NCBI GenBank assembly: GCA_023100825.1
Contig: CP095846.1
Location: 4,154,001-4,218,000 of the forward strand
Length of the DNA stretch: 64,000 bases
Reading direction: 5' to 3'
Origin: Nocardioidaceae bacterium SCSIO 66511
GTDB taxonomy: Bacteria > Actinomycetota > Actinomycetes > Propionibacteriales > Nocardioidaceae
Part shown: one piece after another, positions 43,238 to 53,175 of the stretch
How positions within the stretch are numbered: the first letter of the stretch is position 1
How the letters are laid out: every line of letters begins with the position of its first letter
Made by a program: the position numbers and the translations under genes
Notes under the pieces: generated by a model
The model's input: only the letters and a program-made list of their open reading frames with translations
Databases searched by the model: none
What the model was told of the DNA's origin: nothing

Positions 43238-44227
43238 CTACGAAGCGTCGTCGCCCTTCGACGCCCGGGTGGCGCGGCGGCGAGCGTCGATGCGCGTACG
43301 CCAGGCGTCGTGACGCGACAGCGCGGTCGCGTCTGCGTACAGAGCCGTGTAGTCCGCCGACACGTCATCGACCTCGGCGAGAACCGTGGGATCGTCGGGA
43401 TCCTCGGTCGCCAGTCGCGAAAGCACCGTCCACGCACGCTCGGCCACGTCGCGCAGCGAGTCGGGTACGTCGACGTCGTCCCAGTCGACGCGGATGCGGT
43501 GCAGGCTCGGGTCGATGAACTCGTCGACCGGATGCGGGTCGACGTCGAGCGCCGGATCGAAGGTGAGGTCGAGTGCGTCCCCGACCCGCTTCATCGTCGA
43601 ACGCCAGTCGGCCACCAGGTCCGTGTAGCGCACGAACGAGCGGGCGCTGCCTCGACTGGTGCGCTCCGCGACGAGTGCGACGTTGATCCACCCGCCGATT
43701 CGCGCGATGTCGTCGGCACGGCGTTGCGCACCCGAGGTGTCCTTGCCGTAGTACGTCTGCCTACTGCTCGACACCTCCGCCGGGTGCCGCAGCATCGTCA
43801 CGAAACCCGGGTCGATGTCGAACTCACGCGCTGTGTCGACCCAGAGCTTGGGGAACCAGGTCGTACGCGGATCCTTGACGATCAGCTGGTTGCCTTGATT
43901 GGTGAGCACATCCTCGAGCCAGCCGCGAAGCTTCGCGCGTACGCCCGGCTTCGCACCGGTGCGCTCGCTGCGCTCGAGTGCCTGCGGAGAAAGATCGAGT
44001 ACGCGTACGGCGGCGCGCTCGAGCATCCGGTTGTGGAAATCCACCACCCACCGAGGCTCGTAGAAACCGGCCGGGTTGGTCGGGTTCGGTTTGATCGCCG
44101 GCTCGGGCACATGCAGGCCGAGCCGCTCGAGCGTACCCGCGAACGAGCTGGTGCCGCTTCGCCCAGGACCGACGACGATCACGATGCGACCGGAGCCGTG
44201 CTGGGACGTGCGAGACGCTACTGCCAA
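43238..44227 (-). CDS. Sulfotransferase-like protein C (tandem paralogue)
   Basis: 329 residues. P-loop IVVGPGRSGTSSFAGTLERL at about 17-36 and 3'-phosphate block MLRHPAEVSSSRQTYYG. Closely parallels the next gene upstream in motif content and order (GLHVPEP/GLHVPGP, NRMLERA/NRMLDRA, VIKDPRT-type KDPRT, GGWINVALVAERTSRGSARSF), so the pair arose by duplication. The start is TTG at 44227, supported by GAGGAA five bases upstream; no ATG fits the family N-terminus. Gap to gene D is 34 bp, consistent with an operon. Confidence 0.77.
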   Translation of the reverse strand: MAVASRTSQHGSGRIVIVVGPGRSGTSSFAGTLERLGLHVPEPAIKPNPTNPAGFYEPRWVVDFHNRMLERAAVRVLDLSPQALERSERTGAKPGVRAKLRGWLEDVLTNQGNQLIVKDPRTTWFPKLWVDTAREFDIDPGFVTMLRHPAEVSSSRQTYYGKDTSGAQRRADDIARIGGWINVALVAERTSRGSARSFVRYTDLVADWRSTMKRVGDALDLTFDPALDVDPHPVDEFIDPSLHRIRVDWDDVDVPDSLRDVAERAWTVLSRLATEDPDDPTVLAEVDDVSADYTALYADATALSRHDAWRTRIDARRRATRASKGDDAS

Positions 44228-44261
44228 TGTTCTTCCTCGCTACCAATCAGGAACGTGCGTA

Positions 44262-45329
44262 CTAAGGCGTGGACCCGGCCTCGGCGAGGGGTGCCTCGAC
44301 GGCGGCCTCGTCGACGCCGACGGTTGCGGCACTGCCGTCCAGGCGACGCTCGACCGACTCGATCGCCGCACGCGTCGCATCGAGCGTGATCGCCCGTGCG
44401 TCGGTGTACATCGCGTCGTACTCCAGGCGCTGGTCTTCGAGCTCTTTACGCGCCTTGGCGGCGTCGCTGCGCGGCTCGACGAGGTGCTGCAGCGACTGCC
44501 ACACGCGTTCGGCGAGGTCACTGAGCTGGCGTGGTACGTCGAGCTCGTCCCAGCGCACCTCGACCCGCTTCAGGCCCGGGTCGATGAACTCGTCGACGGG
44601 GTGCGGACGCTGGTCGATGGGATCGCCGTCGAAGTCGAGCTTGAGCCGCGACGAGACGCCCTTCATCGCCGAACGCCAGTCGGCGAGCAGATCGTCGTAC
44701 CGCACGAATACGCGACGGCTTCCACGGGTGCGACGCTCGTTGAGCAGACTGACGTTGATCCACCCGGCGAGGTTCGCGATCTGCCGGTTGCGTACGCGCT
44801 CGGGGTTCTCCGAAACGCTCCAGTGCACCGTACGACTGCCGACCGCCTCCGCGGGGTGACGCAGCATCGTCACGAACGACACCGGCATCTTCAGCGATGC
44901 AGCAGTACGCGTCCAGAGCGGGATGAACCAGACCGTACGCGGATCCTTGATCACCAGCCGATCGTGGTTCTCGATCGCTGCGGACAGGAAGTCGTTCAAC
45001 TGCTCGCGAGTGTCCTGGTTGACGGACTTGCGAGTACGAAGGGCGGTGTGCGGGTCGCCGTCCATGGTGTGCGCGCGGGCACGGTCGAGCATCCGGTTGT
45101 GGTAGTCGATCACCCACTTGGACTCGAAGAACCCACGCGGGTTCGCGTTGTCCGGTGGTCGCACAGGGCCGGGCACATGCAGGCCGAACGTCTCCAGCGT
45201 GCCTGCCATCGTGCTCGTGCCGCTGCGCCCGGTGCCGGTGACCAGCACCATGCGCTTGTTCGTGTCGTCCGAACCCGTCTGCTCCAACGAGTCTTCGGTC
45301 TCATCCACCTCGGTGGTCACCTCCGCCAT
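44262..45329 (-). CDS. Sulfotransferase-like protein D (tandem paralogue)
   Basis: 355 residues. P-loop VTGTGRSGTSTMAGTLETFG at about 30-49, KDPRTVWFIPLW, and 3'-phosphate block MLRHPAEAVGSRTVHW. Same architecture as gene C plus about 20 extra acidic N-terminal residues and a longer helical C-terminus (ARKELEDQRLEYDAMYTDAR). Lacks a signal peptide. 30 bp separates it from gene E upstream and 34 bp from gene C downstream. The acceptor is unknown; similar bacterial proteins sulfate glycolipids, polysaccharides or, in some cases, have no proven activity. Confidence 0.77.
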   Translation of the reverse strand: MAEVTTEVDETEDSLEQTGSDDTNKRMVLVTGTGRSGTSTMAGTLETFGLHVPGPVRPPDNANPRGFFESKWVIDYHNRMLDRARAHTMDGDPHTALRTRKSVNQDTREQLNDFLSAAIENHDRLVIKDPRTVWFIPLWTRTAASLKMPVSFVTMLRHPAEAVGSRTVHWSVSENPERVRNRQIANLAGWINVSLLNERRTRGSRRVFVRYDDLLADWRSAMKGVSSRLKLDFDGDPIDQRPHPVDEFIDPGLKRVEVRWDELDVPRQLSDLAERVWQSLQHLVEPRSDAAKARKELEDQRLEYDAMYTDARAITLDATRAAIESVERRLDGSAATVGVDEAAVEAPLAEAGSTP

Positions 45330-45359
45330 GCCTCGACACCCCGAAGCCCAACGAGACTA

Positions 45360-46334
45360 TCAGCGAGCATCTGTGCTCTCCCCGGTGCCCGCAGCCGCCG
45401 CCTCGCCCTTGAGCCGTGCGTTCTGTTGCGCGAGAGCGGTGGCGGCATCGCTCAGGTCGCGGATGCGTCGATGGGCCTGCCGTCGGAACGCGATGTCGGC
45501 GAATGAGGCCGGCGACCACTCGGCGTCGGACAGATTCGGCCCTTCGGCCCACGCCTCGCCGAACCGGTCGAAGTCCTCGCGATAGATGTCCTCGATCGCA
45601 TCGCCGACCCCGTCGGCCAAAACCTCTTTGGTGAGCTTCAGCGGTGTGTCGTTGTCGTTGCGCAGCTCGGGCAGCCAGTTGTGGCCGACCTCGACGAGAT
45701 GCGCCGATAGATCGCGCTCGAAGGTCGGGATCTCGCTCAGGTCGTACACGTTCGTGTACTGGAGGCCCTTGCGGTAGATGAGGTCGCTCTGCGGGCGGAA
45801 GTGGCCGTCCTTGCCGACCCGCCGCATCTTGCGACGCTCGGTCGACAACACCTCGACAAAACGCCGGAAGTCCTCGATGACCTCGGAAGGCTCCCGCGGC
45901 ACCCGCGGATACCACGGCTGCTCGACGACCTGACCGAGGAAGTTCGGATTGCCGACCAGCAGCTTGGACTGCCACGCCGACCACAGGCGCGCACGTGGAT
46001 CACGAAGCAACGTGAACACGAGCCAGCCGTTGTCGGCCGAGAGCTCGGAACGGTCGGGGAAGTCTGCGAGTCTGCGCAGGCCCTTCCACCTGTCCGCGTC
46101 ATGGATGGTCTGCGCTCGGGTCGGTCGACGCCCGAGCGAACCGAAGAAGTCATCGGGCTTGCGCTGGGTCAGATCGGCGATGACCCACTTCACCGTCGAG
46201 CAGGCGGCCTTGAGGTTCGTGACGTACGCGAGTTTCAGCTCGGGCACGACAAGAGATGCGGCCGCCATCTTCTGCCGCGGTCCACGAGGACCGGACGTCA
46301 GGGTGTTGGCGGCCGTAGTGAGCGATGCCGACAT
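45360..46334 (-). CDS. Sulfotransferase-family protein E (carbohydrate sulfotransferase-like)
   Basis: 324 residues of a different sulfotransferase branch from genes A-D, resembling the Golgi-type carbohydrate sulfotransferase family: phosphosulfate loop YVTNLKAACSTVKWVIADL at about 37-55 and phosphate block FTLLRDPRARLWSAWQSK at about 107-124. A C-terminal coiled segment follows. First gene of the island after the clpC terminator; the ATG lies 22 bp beyond the hairpin, so the island probably has its own promoter within that gap (AAGAAT ends 6 nt before the ATG). Confidence 0.75.
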   Translation of the reverse strand: MSASLTTAANTLTSGPRGPRQKMAAASLVVPELKLAYVTNLKAACSTVKWVIADLTQRKPDDFFGSLGRRPTRAQTIHDADRWKGLRRLADFPDRSELSADNGWLVFTLLRDPRARLWSAWQSKLLVGNPNFLGQVVEQPWYPRVPREPSEVIEDFRRFVEVLSTERRKMRRVGKDGHFRPQSDLIYRKGLQYTNVYDLSEIPTFERDLSAHLVEVGHNWLPELRNDNDTPLKLTKEVLADGVGDAIEDIYREDFDRFGEAWAEGPNLSDAEWSPASFADIAFRRQAHRRIRDLSDAATALAQQNARLKGEAAAAGTGESTDAR

Positions 46335-46355
46335 GGGCGGATTCTTGCATACGCG

Positions 46356-46400
46356 AAGGGGCGCATCCGAACCAGATCTGAAGGTTCGGATGCGCCCCTT
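46356..46400 (-). terminator. Strong terminator after clpC
   Basis: An 18-bp perfect stem (46356-46373 with 46383-46400; core GGGGCGCATCCGAACC) with a 9-nt loop, 9 bp beyond the clpC stop. No long T-run follows. It insulates clpC from the sulfotransferase island. Confidence 0.88.
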
Positions 46401-46409
46401 TCGGACGTA

Positions 46410-48908
46410 CTACTCGCTGGCTGCGGACTCGACCGGCGGCGCGTCCGGCAGCTCACCCTTCGAGGTGCCGGTGAAGGTGAAGGTGGCTTCGACGCCCTCA
46501 CCCTCCACGTCGACGAGCACGATCTGACCGGCGCGTACCTCACCGAAGAGCAGCTTCTCGGCGAGGATGTCCTCGATCTCGCGCTGGACCGTGCGGCGCA
46601 GCGGGCGGGCACCGAGCACCGGATCGAACCCGCGCTTGGCCAGCAGCTCCTTGGCCGGCTGCGTGAGCTCGAGGCTCATGTCCTTGTCCTTGAGCCGCTC
46701 CTCGACGCTGGAGAGCATCATGTCGACCATCTGGATGATCTCGTCCTGGGTCAGCGGCGGGAAGACGACGACCTCGTCGACACGGTTCAAGAACTCGGGC
46801 CGGAAGTGCTGTTTGAGCTCTTCGGTGACCTTGCCCTTCATCTGCTGGTACGACGCCTCGGTGTCGTTCGCCTGGCTGAAGCCGAGGTTGACGCCCTTCG
46901 CGATGTCACGCGTACCGAGGTTGGTCGTCATGATGATGACGGTGTTCTTGAAGTCGACCACCCGGCCCTGCGAGTCGGTCAGTCGACCTTCCTCGAGGAT
47001 CTGCAACAGCGAGTTGAAGATATCCGGGTGTGCCTTCTCGACCTCGTCGAACAGCACCACCGAGAACGGCTTGCGGCGTACCTTCTCGGTCAGCTGGCCG
47101 CCCTCTTCGTACCCGACGTAGCCGGGAGGCGAGCCGAACAACCGAGACACCGTGTGCTTCTCGGAGAACTCGCTCATATCGAGCTGGAGCAAGGCGTCGT
47201 CCTCGCCGAACAGGAAGTTCGCGAGCGCCTTCGACAACCAGGTCTTACCGACACCGGACGGACCGGCGAAGATGAACGAGCCACCCGGACGCCGTGGATC
47301 CTTCAGACCCGCGCGAGTACGCCGGATCGCCCGAGACAGCGCCTTGATCGCTTCGTCCTGGCCGATGACGCGCTTGTGCAGCTCGTCTTCCATGTTGAGC
47401 AGGCGGGTCGACTCCTCCTCGCTGAGCTTCACGATCGGGATACCGGTCGCGATCGCGAGCACCTCGGCGATGAGCTCCTCGTCGACCTCGGCGACAACAT
47501 CCATATCGCCGGCCTTCCACTGCTTCTCCCGGTCGTTCTTGGCCGAGATCAGCTGCTTCTCCTCGTCGCGCATCGCCGCGGCGGCCTCGAAGTCCTGCGC
47601 ATCGATGGCGCCCTCCTTGCGGCGGCGCACCTCGGCGATCTTCTCGTCGAACTCACGGAGGTCCGGCGGAGCCGTCATCCGGCGGATCCGTAGGCGAGAT
47701 CCGGCCTCGTCGACGAGGTCGATCGCCTTGTCCGGCAGGAAACGATCGGAGATGTAGCGGTCGGCGAGCGTCGCCGCCGATACGAGAGCCTCGTCGGTGA
47801 TGGTGACCCGGTGGTGTGCTTCGTACCGGTCGCGCAGACCCTTGAGCATCTCGATCGTGTGCGCGATCGTCGGCTCGGACACCTGAATCGGCTGGAAGCG
47901 GCGCTCCAGCGCGGCATCCTTCTCGAAGTGCTTGCGGTACTCGTCGAGCGTCGTCGCGCCGATCGTCTGCAGCTCACCGCGAGCGAGCATCGGCTTGAGG
48001 ATGCTCGCCGCGTCGATCGCGCCCTCCGCCGCGCCGGCGCCGACGAGTGTGTGGATCTCGTCGATGAACAGCACGATGTCGCCGCGGGTCTTGATCTCCT
48101 TGAGCACCTTCTTCAGGCGCTCCTCGAAGTCACCGCGGTAGCGGGATCCGGCCACCAGCGCGCCGAGGTCGAGGGTGTAGATCTGCTTGTCGCGCAGCGT
48201 CTCGGGAACATCGCCGCGGACGATGTCCTGGGCTAGGCCTTCGACGACCGTCGTCTTGCCGACGCCTGGCTCGCCGATCAGAACCGGGTTGTTCTTGGTG
48301 CGCCGCGACAGCACCTGCATGACCCGCTCGATCTCCTTCTCGCGGCTGATCACCGGGTCGAGCTTGCCTTCGCGGGCGGCCTGGGTGAGGTTGCGACCGA
48401 ACTGGTCGAGGACCAGCGAGCTGCTGGGAGCCCCCTCGCTCGGTGCGCCGGACGTCGCCTGCTCCTTGCCCTGGTAACCGCTGAGCAGCTGGATCACCTG
48501 CTGGCGTACGCGATTGAGGTCCGCGCCGAGCTTGACGAGCACCTGGGCGGCTACTCCCTCGCCCTCACGGATCAGACCGAGCAGGATGTGCTCGGTGCCG
48601 ATGTAGCTGTGACCGAGCTGCAGCGCCTCGCGCAGACTCAGCTCGAGCACCTTCTTCGCGCGCGGCGTGAACGGAATGTGACCGCTCGGAGCCTGCTGGC
48701 CCTGGCCGATGATCTCCTCGACCTGCGCGCGCACGGCCTCGAGCGAAATGCCGAGGCTCTCCAGGGACTTTGCGGCGACACCCTCGCCCTCGTGGATGAG
48801 CCCAAGGAGGATGTGCTCAGTCCCGATGTAGTTGTGGCTGAGCATCCGCGCTTCTTCTTGTGCAAGCACAACGACGCGGCGTGCCCTGTCGGTGAACCTC
48901 TCGAACAT
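46410..48908 (-). CDS. clpC: ATP-dependent Clp protease ATP-binding subunit ClpC
   Basis: AAA+ unfoldase feeding ClpP. About 832 residues. N-domain with two repeats ([18 protein letters not shown], then [19 protein letters not shown]); AAA-1 Walker [19 protein letters not shown] linker [17 protein letters not shown]-2 Walker [16 protein letters not shown]; and the ClpP-docking loop region before the C-terminus. The ATG at 48908 is five bases after GAGGAG; an in-frame GTG lies immediately upstream. No McsB/CtsR operon accompanies it, as in other actinobacteria. Followed by a strong terminator. Confidence 0.98.
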   Translation of the reverse strand: MFERFTDRARRVVVLAQEEARMLSHNYIGTEHILLGLIHEGEGVAAKSLESLGISLEAVRAQVEEIIGQGQQAPSGHIPFTPRAKKVLELSLREALQLGHSYIGTEHILLGLIREGEGVAAQVLVKLGADLNRVRQQVIQLLSGYQGKEQATSGAPSEGAPSSSLVLDQFGRNLTQAAREGKLDPVISREKEIERVMQVLSRRTKNNPVLIGEPGVGKTTVVEGLAQDIVRGDVPETLRDKQIYTLDLGALVAGSRYRGDFEERLKKVLKEIKTRGDIVLFIDEIHTLVGAGAAEGAIDAASILKPMLARGELQTIGATTLDEYRKHFEKDAALERRFQPIQVSEPTIAHTIEMLKGLRDRYEAHHRVTITDEALVSAATLADRYISDRFLPDKAIDLVDEAGSRLRIRRMTAPPDLREFDEKIAEVRRRKEGAIDAQDFEAAAAMRDEEKQLISAKNDREKQWKAGDMDVVAEVDEELIAEVLAIATGIPIVKLSEEESTRLLNMEDELHKRVIGQDEAIKALSRAIRRTRAGLKDPRRPGGSFIFAGPSGVGKTWLSKALANFLFGEDDALLQLDMSEFSEKHTVSRLFGSPPGYVGYEEGGQLTEKVRRKPFSVVLFDEVEKAHPDIFNSLLQILEEGRLTDSQGRVVDFKNTVIIMTTNLGTRDIAKGVNLGFSQANDTEASYQQMKGKVTEELKQHFRPEFLNRVDEVVVFPPLTQDEIIQMVDMMLSSVEERLKDKDMSLELTQPAKELLAKRGFDPVLGARPLRRTVQREIEDILAEKLLFGEVRAGQIVLVDVEGEGVEATFTFTGTSKGELPDAPPVESAASE

Positions 48909-49060
48909 CACATCTCCTCATGCTCGACCCTTCCGGGTCAGCTTCTGCCCATACTGATCGGGCTCGTCTCCATGCTAGACGTGAACCGCAACGTCCACGC
49001 AGGGAGTCCACGCCCACGTGGATATCAACGCACGGTAGGCGTAGGGGTGTTCCGTTGCCC

Positions 49061-49102
49061 CGTTCGCCGGCAGCGAACGGGCCGCTCCAAGGGGAGCGGC
49101 CC
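49061..49102 (-). terminator. Two adjacent hairpins after lsr2
   Basis: A 10-bp stem GGGCCGCTCC/GGAGCGGCCC (49079-49088 with 49093-49102, 4-nt loop) directly follows lsr2, and next to it CGTTCGC/GCGAACG (about 49061-49079) can form a second stem. Likely the lsr2 terminator. The rest of the 210-bp gap up to clpC's start should hold the clpC promoter, which I cannot define. Confidence 0.7.
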
Positions 49103-49118
49103 GGCTGCTGTCTTACGC

Positions 49119-49445
49119 TCAGTGAGCGGCGGCGTAGGCCTCGCGGATCTCTGCGGACACGCGGCCGCGGTCCGAGACCTCCCAGCCGTTGTCCTTGGCC
49201 CATTCACGGATCGTCGCGGCGTCGCTCGCCGCTCCAGCGGACGCGCCTTTGCGTCCGGTGCGACGACGGCCGCCGACTCGCCGGGACTCGCCGACGTACT
49301 TCGCAAGGGTGTCGCGCAACTTTCCGGCATTCTTCGAAGACAGGTCGATCTCGTAGTCGACGCCGTCCAGCCCGAAGCGGACCGTTTCGTCCGCCTCACC
49401 ACCGTCGATGTCGTCGACGAGGAGAATCTGCACCTTCTGCGCCAT
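49119..49445 (-). CDS. lsr2: Nucleoid-associated protein Lsr2 (H-NS-like xenogeneic silencer)
   Basis: 108 residues. N-terminal dimerisation domain (about 1-60: MAQKVQILLVDDIDGGEADE, then FGLDGVDYEIDLSSKNAGKL) and C-terminal DNA-binding domain (about 72-108: AATIREWAKDNGWEVSDRGR) carrying the RGR-type AT-hook-like clamp as DRGRVSAEI. It coats AT-rich, often horizontally acquired DNA and oligomerises along it. Situated between lysS and clpC exactly as in mycobacteria. Confidence 0.97.
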   Translation of the reverse strand: MAQKVQILLVDDIDGGEADETVRFGLDGVDYEIDLSSKNAGKLRDTLAKYVGESRRVGGRRRTGRKGASAGAASDAATIREWAKDNGWEVSDRGRVSAEIREAYAAAH

Positions 49446-49565
49446 GACGGACCCCTTCATTGAATACGAAAGAAAATGGAGGAGGCACTCCTATTTGTGC
49501 CGACAAATCAGGAGACTACCAGCCCGTGCGGAAATCCGACATCGGGAAAATGTGAAACCAACTAC

Positions 49566-51077
49566 TTAGAGTGGTCGCATCAACGGGAACAGGATTGCCT
49601 CCCGAATACTGGTACCCATCAACAGCATCGTGAGCCGGTCAACCCCCATGCCCATACCACCCATCGGCGGCATTCCGAACTCCATCGCACGGAGGAACTC
49701 CTCGTCGAGATCCATTGCTTCTGGATCACCGGCGGCCGCCAACAAGGATTGTTCGGTCAAACGCGCACGCTGAATGACCGGATCGTTCAACTCGCTGTAC
49801 GCAGCCACGAGTTCGACCCCGTTGATCACCAGATCGAATGCTTCGACAAGACCCGGAACGCTGCGGTGCGGCTTCGCCAGCGGACGAACACTCTCCGGGT
49901 AGTCGCAGACGAACGTCGGCCGGATCAGCGTGTGTTCTACGAGCTTCTCGTACAACTCCAGCACGATCTCGCCTGCGCCCCAGCCGTCCTGCAACTCGAC
50001 CCCGTGGGTGTCGGCAATCGCCCGCACGGTCTGTGCATCGGACAGCGGCGTGACCTCCTGCCCGACGGCCTCCTGCACGAGCTCGAAGATGGTCGCGCGC
50101 CGCCACTCGCCCTCGAGGTCGATCTCGCTGCCGTCCCGACCGGGCACGACGGTGCGTCCCAGGGCAGAGCCACAGTTGACGACAAGCGCCTTCGTCAGCT
50201 CCATCATCGCGTTGTAGTCGCCGTACGCCTGATATGCCTCGAGCATCGAGAACTCCGGCGCGTGTGTCGAGTCGGACCCCTCGTTACGGAAGGTCTTGCC
50301 GATCTCATAAACCCGCTCGACTCCGCCGGCGACCGCGCGCTTGAGGTCGAGCTCCAGCGCGATCCTCAACAGCATGTCTTGGTCGAACGCATTCATATGG
50401 GTGGCGAAAGGCCGCGCTGCTGCACCGCCGTTCGTGCTCTGCAGAACGGGCGTCTCGACCTCGATGAAGTCACGGTCGTCGAGCGTACGGCGCAGGGTAC
50501 GAAGGACCGTCGCCTTCGCGCGGACCATTTCGCGCGGCTCGGCGCGTACGATCATGTCGACATATCGTTGGCGAGCGCGCATCTCGTCACTCAACGGCTT
50601 GTGTTCGACCGGAAGCGGACGCAACGTCTTCGCGGCAAGCTGCCATGACCGCGCGCGTACGGAGAGTTCTCCACGGCGACTCGTGACCACTTCTCCTTGC
50701 ACGGCGAGATGGTCGCCGATATCAACGAATGCCTTGAAGTCGTCGAGCGACTCTGCACCGACCTCGTCGAGGGAAAGCATGGCCTGCAGCTCTGCACCAT
50801 CGCCGGCCCGAAGGCGCACAAAGCACAACTTCCCGGTATTCCGAAGAAAGATGACCCGCCCCGCGATCGAGACGTCATCATCGGTATGTGCGTCGGGTCC
50901 GAGAGCCTCCGGATCGTACTTGGCGACGATATCGCCGATCGAATCATCCTGCTTGACGACGATCGGGTACGGCGAAATACCACGGTCGATCAGCGCCTGG
51001 CGCTTCTCCCGCCGCACCCGTAGCTGCTCGGGCAGATCATCCGCCGTGTGCTCGGGGCTATCGGTGGGTTCAGTCAT
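49566..51077 (-). CDS. lysS: Lysyl-tRNA synthetase, class II
   Basis: 503 residues. N-terminal OB-fold anticodon domain (about 60-170), class II motif 1 near FIEVETPVLQSTNGGAAARP, motif 2 in YEIGKTFRNEGSDSTHAPEF and motif 3 GMGMGVDRLTMLL near the C-terminus. The chosen ATG at 51077 follows TACCCT (51091-51086) by 8 nt; a TTG at 51086 is in frame. Cytosolic aminoacylation of tRNA-Lys. 51 bp separates it from coaX upstream. No T-box or leader peptide is visible. Confidence 0.97.
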   Translation of the reverse strand: MTEPTDSPEHTADDLPEQLRVRREKRQALIDRGISPYPIVVKQDDSIGDIVAKYDPEALGPDAHTDDDVSIAGRVIFLRNTGKLCFVRLRAGDGAELQAMLSLDEVGAESLDDFKAFVDIGDHLAVQGEVVTSRRGELSVRARSWQLAAKTLRPLPVEHKPLSDEMRARQRYVDMIVRAEPREMVRAKATVLRTLRRTLDDRDFIEVETPVLQSTNGGAAARPFATHMNAFDQDMLLRIALELDLKRAVAGGVERVYEIGKTFRNEGSDSTHAPEFSMLEAYQAYGDYNAMMELTKALVVNCGSALGRTVVPGRDGSEIDLEGEWRRATIFELVQEAVGQEVTPLSDAQTVRAIADTHGVELQDGWGAGEIVLELYEKLVEHTLIRPTFVCDYPESVRPLAKPHRSVPGLVEAFDLVINGVELVAAYSELNDPVIQRARLTEQSLLAAAGDPEAMDLDEEFLRAMEFGMPPMGGMGMGVDRLTMLLMGTSIREAILFPLMRPL

Positions 51078-51128
51078 GGTCAGCAAGGGTACTGAGGCAC
51101 TGCCGACGCCTGTCTCGCCGGGGCCGTC

Positions 51129-51908
51129 TCAACTGTTCTTCTCATACACCAGGCGCAGGCCGGTGAGGGTGAGCCAGGGATCGTGGTCGGTGACCGTCTC
51201 GCACTCGTCGAGGACGGTCTCGGCGAGGCCGCCGGTCGCGACGACCGAAACAGCGTCCGGGTCGCCGCCCAACGCGTCGATCATCTTGTCGACGATCCGG
51301 TCCACCTGGCCGGCGAAGCCGAAGATCACGCCCGACTGCAGTGCCTCGACGGTGTTGCGGGCGATCACCGACCGCGGCGGCAACAGCTCGACCTCGCGCA
51401 ACTGGGCGCCCCGGCGGCCGAGGGCATCGAGTGAGATCTCGATGCCCGGCGCGATCGCGCCACCGACGTACTGGTCGGCGGCGTTCACCACGTCGAACGT
51501 CGTCGCCGTCCCGAAGTCGACGACGATGCATGGTCCGCCGTACAGACGAGACGCGGCGAGTGCGTTGGCGATCCGATCAGCGCCGACTTCGCGCGGGTTG
51601 TCGACCTGGAGGGCCAGGCCGGTACGTGTGCCGGGCTCGATCATCGAGGTCGTCGCATCGGCGAAGTGCCGGTTCAGCAGGTCACGGATCTCGTGGATGA
51701 CTGCAGGTACGGTGCAGCACACGCTGACGCCGTCGATGTCGGTACGAGGGTCGAGCCCGCGAGCGCGGATGAGGTTGCCGAGCAGTACGTCCCATTCGTC
51801 GGCAGTCCGGTGCTCATCGGTCGAAACGCGCCAATGCGCCACGAGCCGCTCACCGTCGAGTACCCCTACGACCGTGTGGCTGTTTCCGACGTCGATACAC
51901 ATCAGCAT
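51129..51908 (-). CDS. coaX: Type III pantothenate kinase
   Basis: 259-residue ASKHA kinase catalysing the first step of CoA synthesis from pantothenate. Phosphate-1 loop [17 protein letters not shown], phosphate-2 [35 protein letters not shown] and the adenosine-site ATGGLAE. It overlaps panD by 7 bp (ATG inside the panD end) and so is translated with the pantothenate biosynthesis genes. No type I CoaA is present in the window. Confidence 0.95.
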   Translation of the reverse strand: MLMCIDVGNSHTVVGVLDGERLVAHWRVSTDEHRTADEWDVLLGNLIRARGLDPRTDIDGVSVCCTVPAVIHEIRDLLNRHFADATTSMIEPGTRTGLALQVDNPREVGADRIANALAASRLYGGPCIVVDFGTATTFDVVNAADQYVGGAIAPGIEISLDALGRRGAQLREVELLPPRSVIARNTVEALQSGVIFGFAGQVDRIVDKMIDALGGDPDAVSVVATGGLAETVLDECETVTDHDPWLTLTGLRLVYEKNS

Positions 51909-52318
51909 CGGACGACGTCTCCACGCAGTAGATCGGAGCCGGCGGGAACCTCGGCGGGATCGCCGCCGAAGCCGGTGATCGCGTTCTCGGAGTCGACGAA
52001 CACGACCCTTGGTACGTACTCACGGGCCTCGGCGTCATCGAGCTGCGCGTACGCGATCAGGATCACCAGGTCGCCGGGGTGGACGAGCCTCGCTGCAGCG
52101 CCGTTGATGCCGATCACTCCGCTGCCGCGCTCGCCCTCGATCGTGTACGTCTCCAGGCGCGCACCGTTGTCGATGTCAACGATGTGCACGAGCTCGCCCG
52201 GCAGGATGTCGGCGGCGTCGAGCAGGTCGGCATCGACCGTGACCGAGCCGACGTAGTGCAAATCTGCCTGCGTGACGGTCGCTCGGTGGATCTTGCTCTT
52301 GAGCATGGTCCTGATCAT
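51902..52318 (-). CDS. panD: Aspartate 1-decarboxylase
   Basis: 138 residues. Makes beta-alanine for pantothenate. It self-cleaves at the Gly-Ser bond in [14 protein letters not shown] (about residues 24-25) to give the pyruvoyl cofactor. Active-site segments [25 protein letters not shown] and [13 protein letters not shown] are present. ATG overlaps the panC stop (ATGA), and the panD end overlaps coaX. Confidence 0.97.
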   Translation of the reverse strand: MIRTMLKSKIHRATVTQADLHYVGSVTVDADLLDAADILPGELVHIVDIDNGARLETYTIEGERGSGVIGINGAAARLVHPGDLVILIAYAQLDDAEAREYVPRVVFVDSENAITGFGGDPAEVPAGSDLLRGDVVRC

Positions 52319-53175
52319 GGTTGCCTTTCATCGGCAGGGAGTTCGACGGCGAGGTTGTCGATCAGACGAGTCGAGCCCACGCGAGCCGCGACGAGCAGCC
52401 GCGCGGTGCCGCCCGCGACCGGCTTGCCCAGGTCGGCATCGGTGAGGGCGAGATAGTCGAGCTCGAGACCGTTCGCTCGGTCCAGCACGTCGGATGCGGC
52501 GATGGTCACGGCATCGGCGCCGCCCGGACTCGCCGCCGCCCCCGCATGCAGAGCCTCGGACAGCGTGAGCGCCGTATCCCGTTCTGCCGTGCTCAGATAG
52601 GCGTTGCGTGACGACTTGGCGAGTCCGTCGGCATCTCGCACGATCGGCCGGCCGATCACGTCGACGCCGGTGTGCAGCGCCCGTGCCAGCTGCCGGACGA
52701 GCACCAGCTGCTGATAGTCCTTCTCACCGAAAACGGCCGCGTGCGGGCGTACGAACGCGAGCAGCTTGGCGACAACGGTGAGTACTCCGCGGAAGTGGGT
52801 CGGCCGCGACGCTCCCTCGAGGACGCGTCCGAGCTCACCGGGATCGACCATGACGCCTTCCGTACCCGGCGGGTAGACGGTCTCGACCTCCGGCGCGAAG
52901 ACGACCTCGACGCCCGCACCTGCGAGCAGCTCGACATCGCGGTCGAGATCACGCGGATAGCGTTCGTAGTCCTCGCCCGGGCCGAACTGGGTCGGGTTGA
53001 CAAACACCGACGCAGCGACGAGATCGCCGTGCTGCTTGGCCGTTTCGACCAGACCGAGATGCCCGTCGTGGATCGCTCCCATGGTGGGCACCAACGCAAT
53101 GCGGCCGCCTTCGGCGCGCATCGGTGCAAGGGCGGCGTCGAGCTCGTCGGAGGTACGCGCGACGCGGACCGCCAT
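52315..53175 (-). CDS. panC: Pantothenate synthetase (pantoate-beta-alanine ligase)
   Basis: 286 residues. Condenses pantoate with beta-alanine using ATP. The HIGH-type motif is [15 protein letters not shown] near residue 30, then [36 protein letters not shown], and the KMSKS-type loop [13 protein letters not shown]. Starts on the last base of the DUF2520 gene's stop (overlap 1 bp) and overlaps panD by 4 bp. Central member of a four-gene CoA-precursor operon. Confidence 0.97.
   Translation of the reverse strand: MAVRVARTSDELDAALAPMRAEGGRIALVPTMGAIHDGHLGLVETAKQHGDLVAASVFVNPTQFGPGEDYERYPRDLDRDVELLAGAGVEVVFAPEVETVYPPGTEGVMVDPGELGRVLEGASRPTHFRGVLTVVAKLLAFVRPHAAVFGEKDYQQLVLVRQLARALHTGVDVIGRPIVRDADGLAKSSRNAYLSTAERDTALTLSEALHAGAAASPGGADAVTIAASDVLDRANGLELDYLALTDADLGKPVAGGTARLLVAARVGSTRLIDNLAVELPADERQP

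Noticed and set aside
49446-49565. Regulatory element between lsr2 and lysS
   Set aside because: A short AGGAG/CTCCT hairpin and AT-rich bases are present, but nothing matches a known operator or leader.
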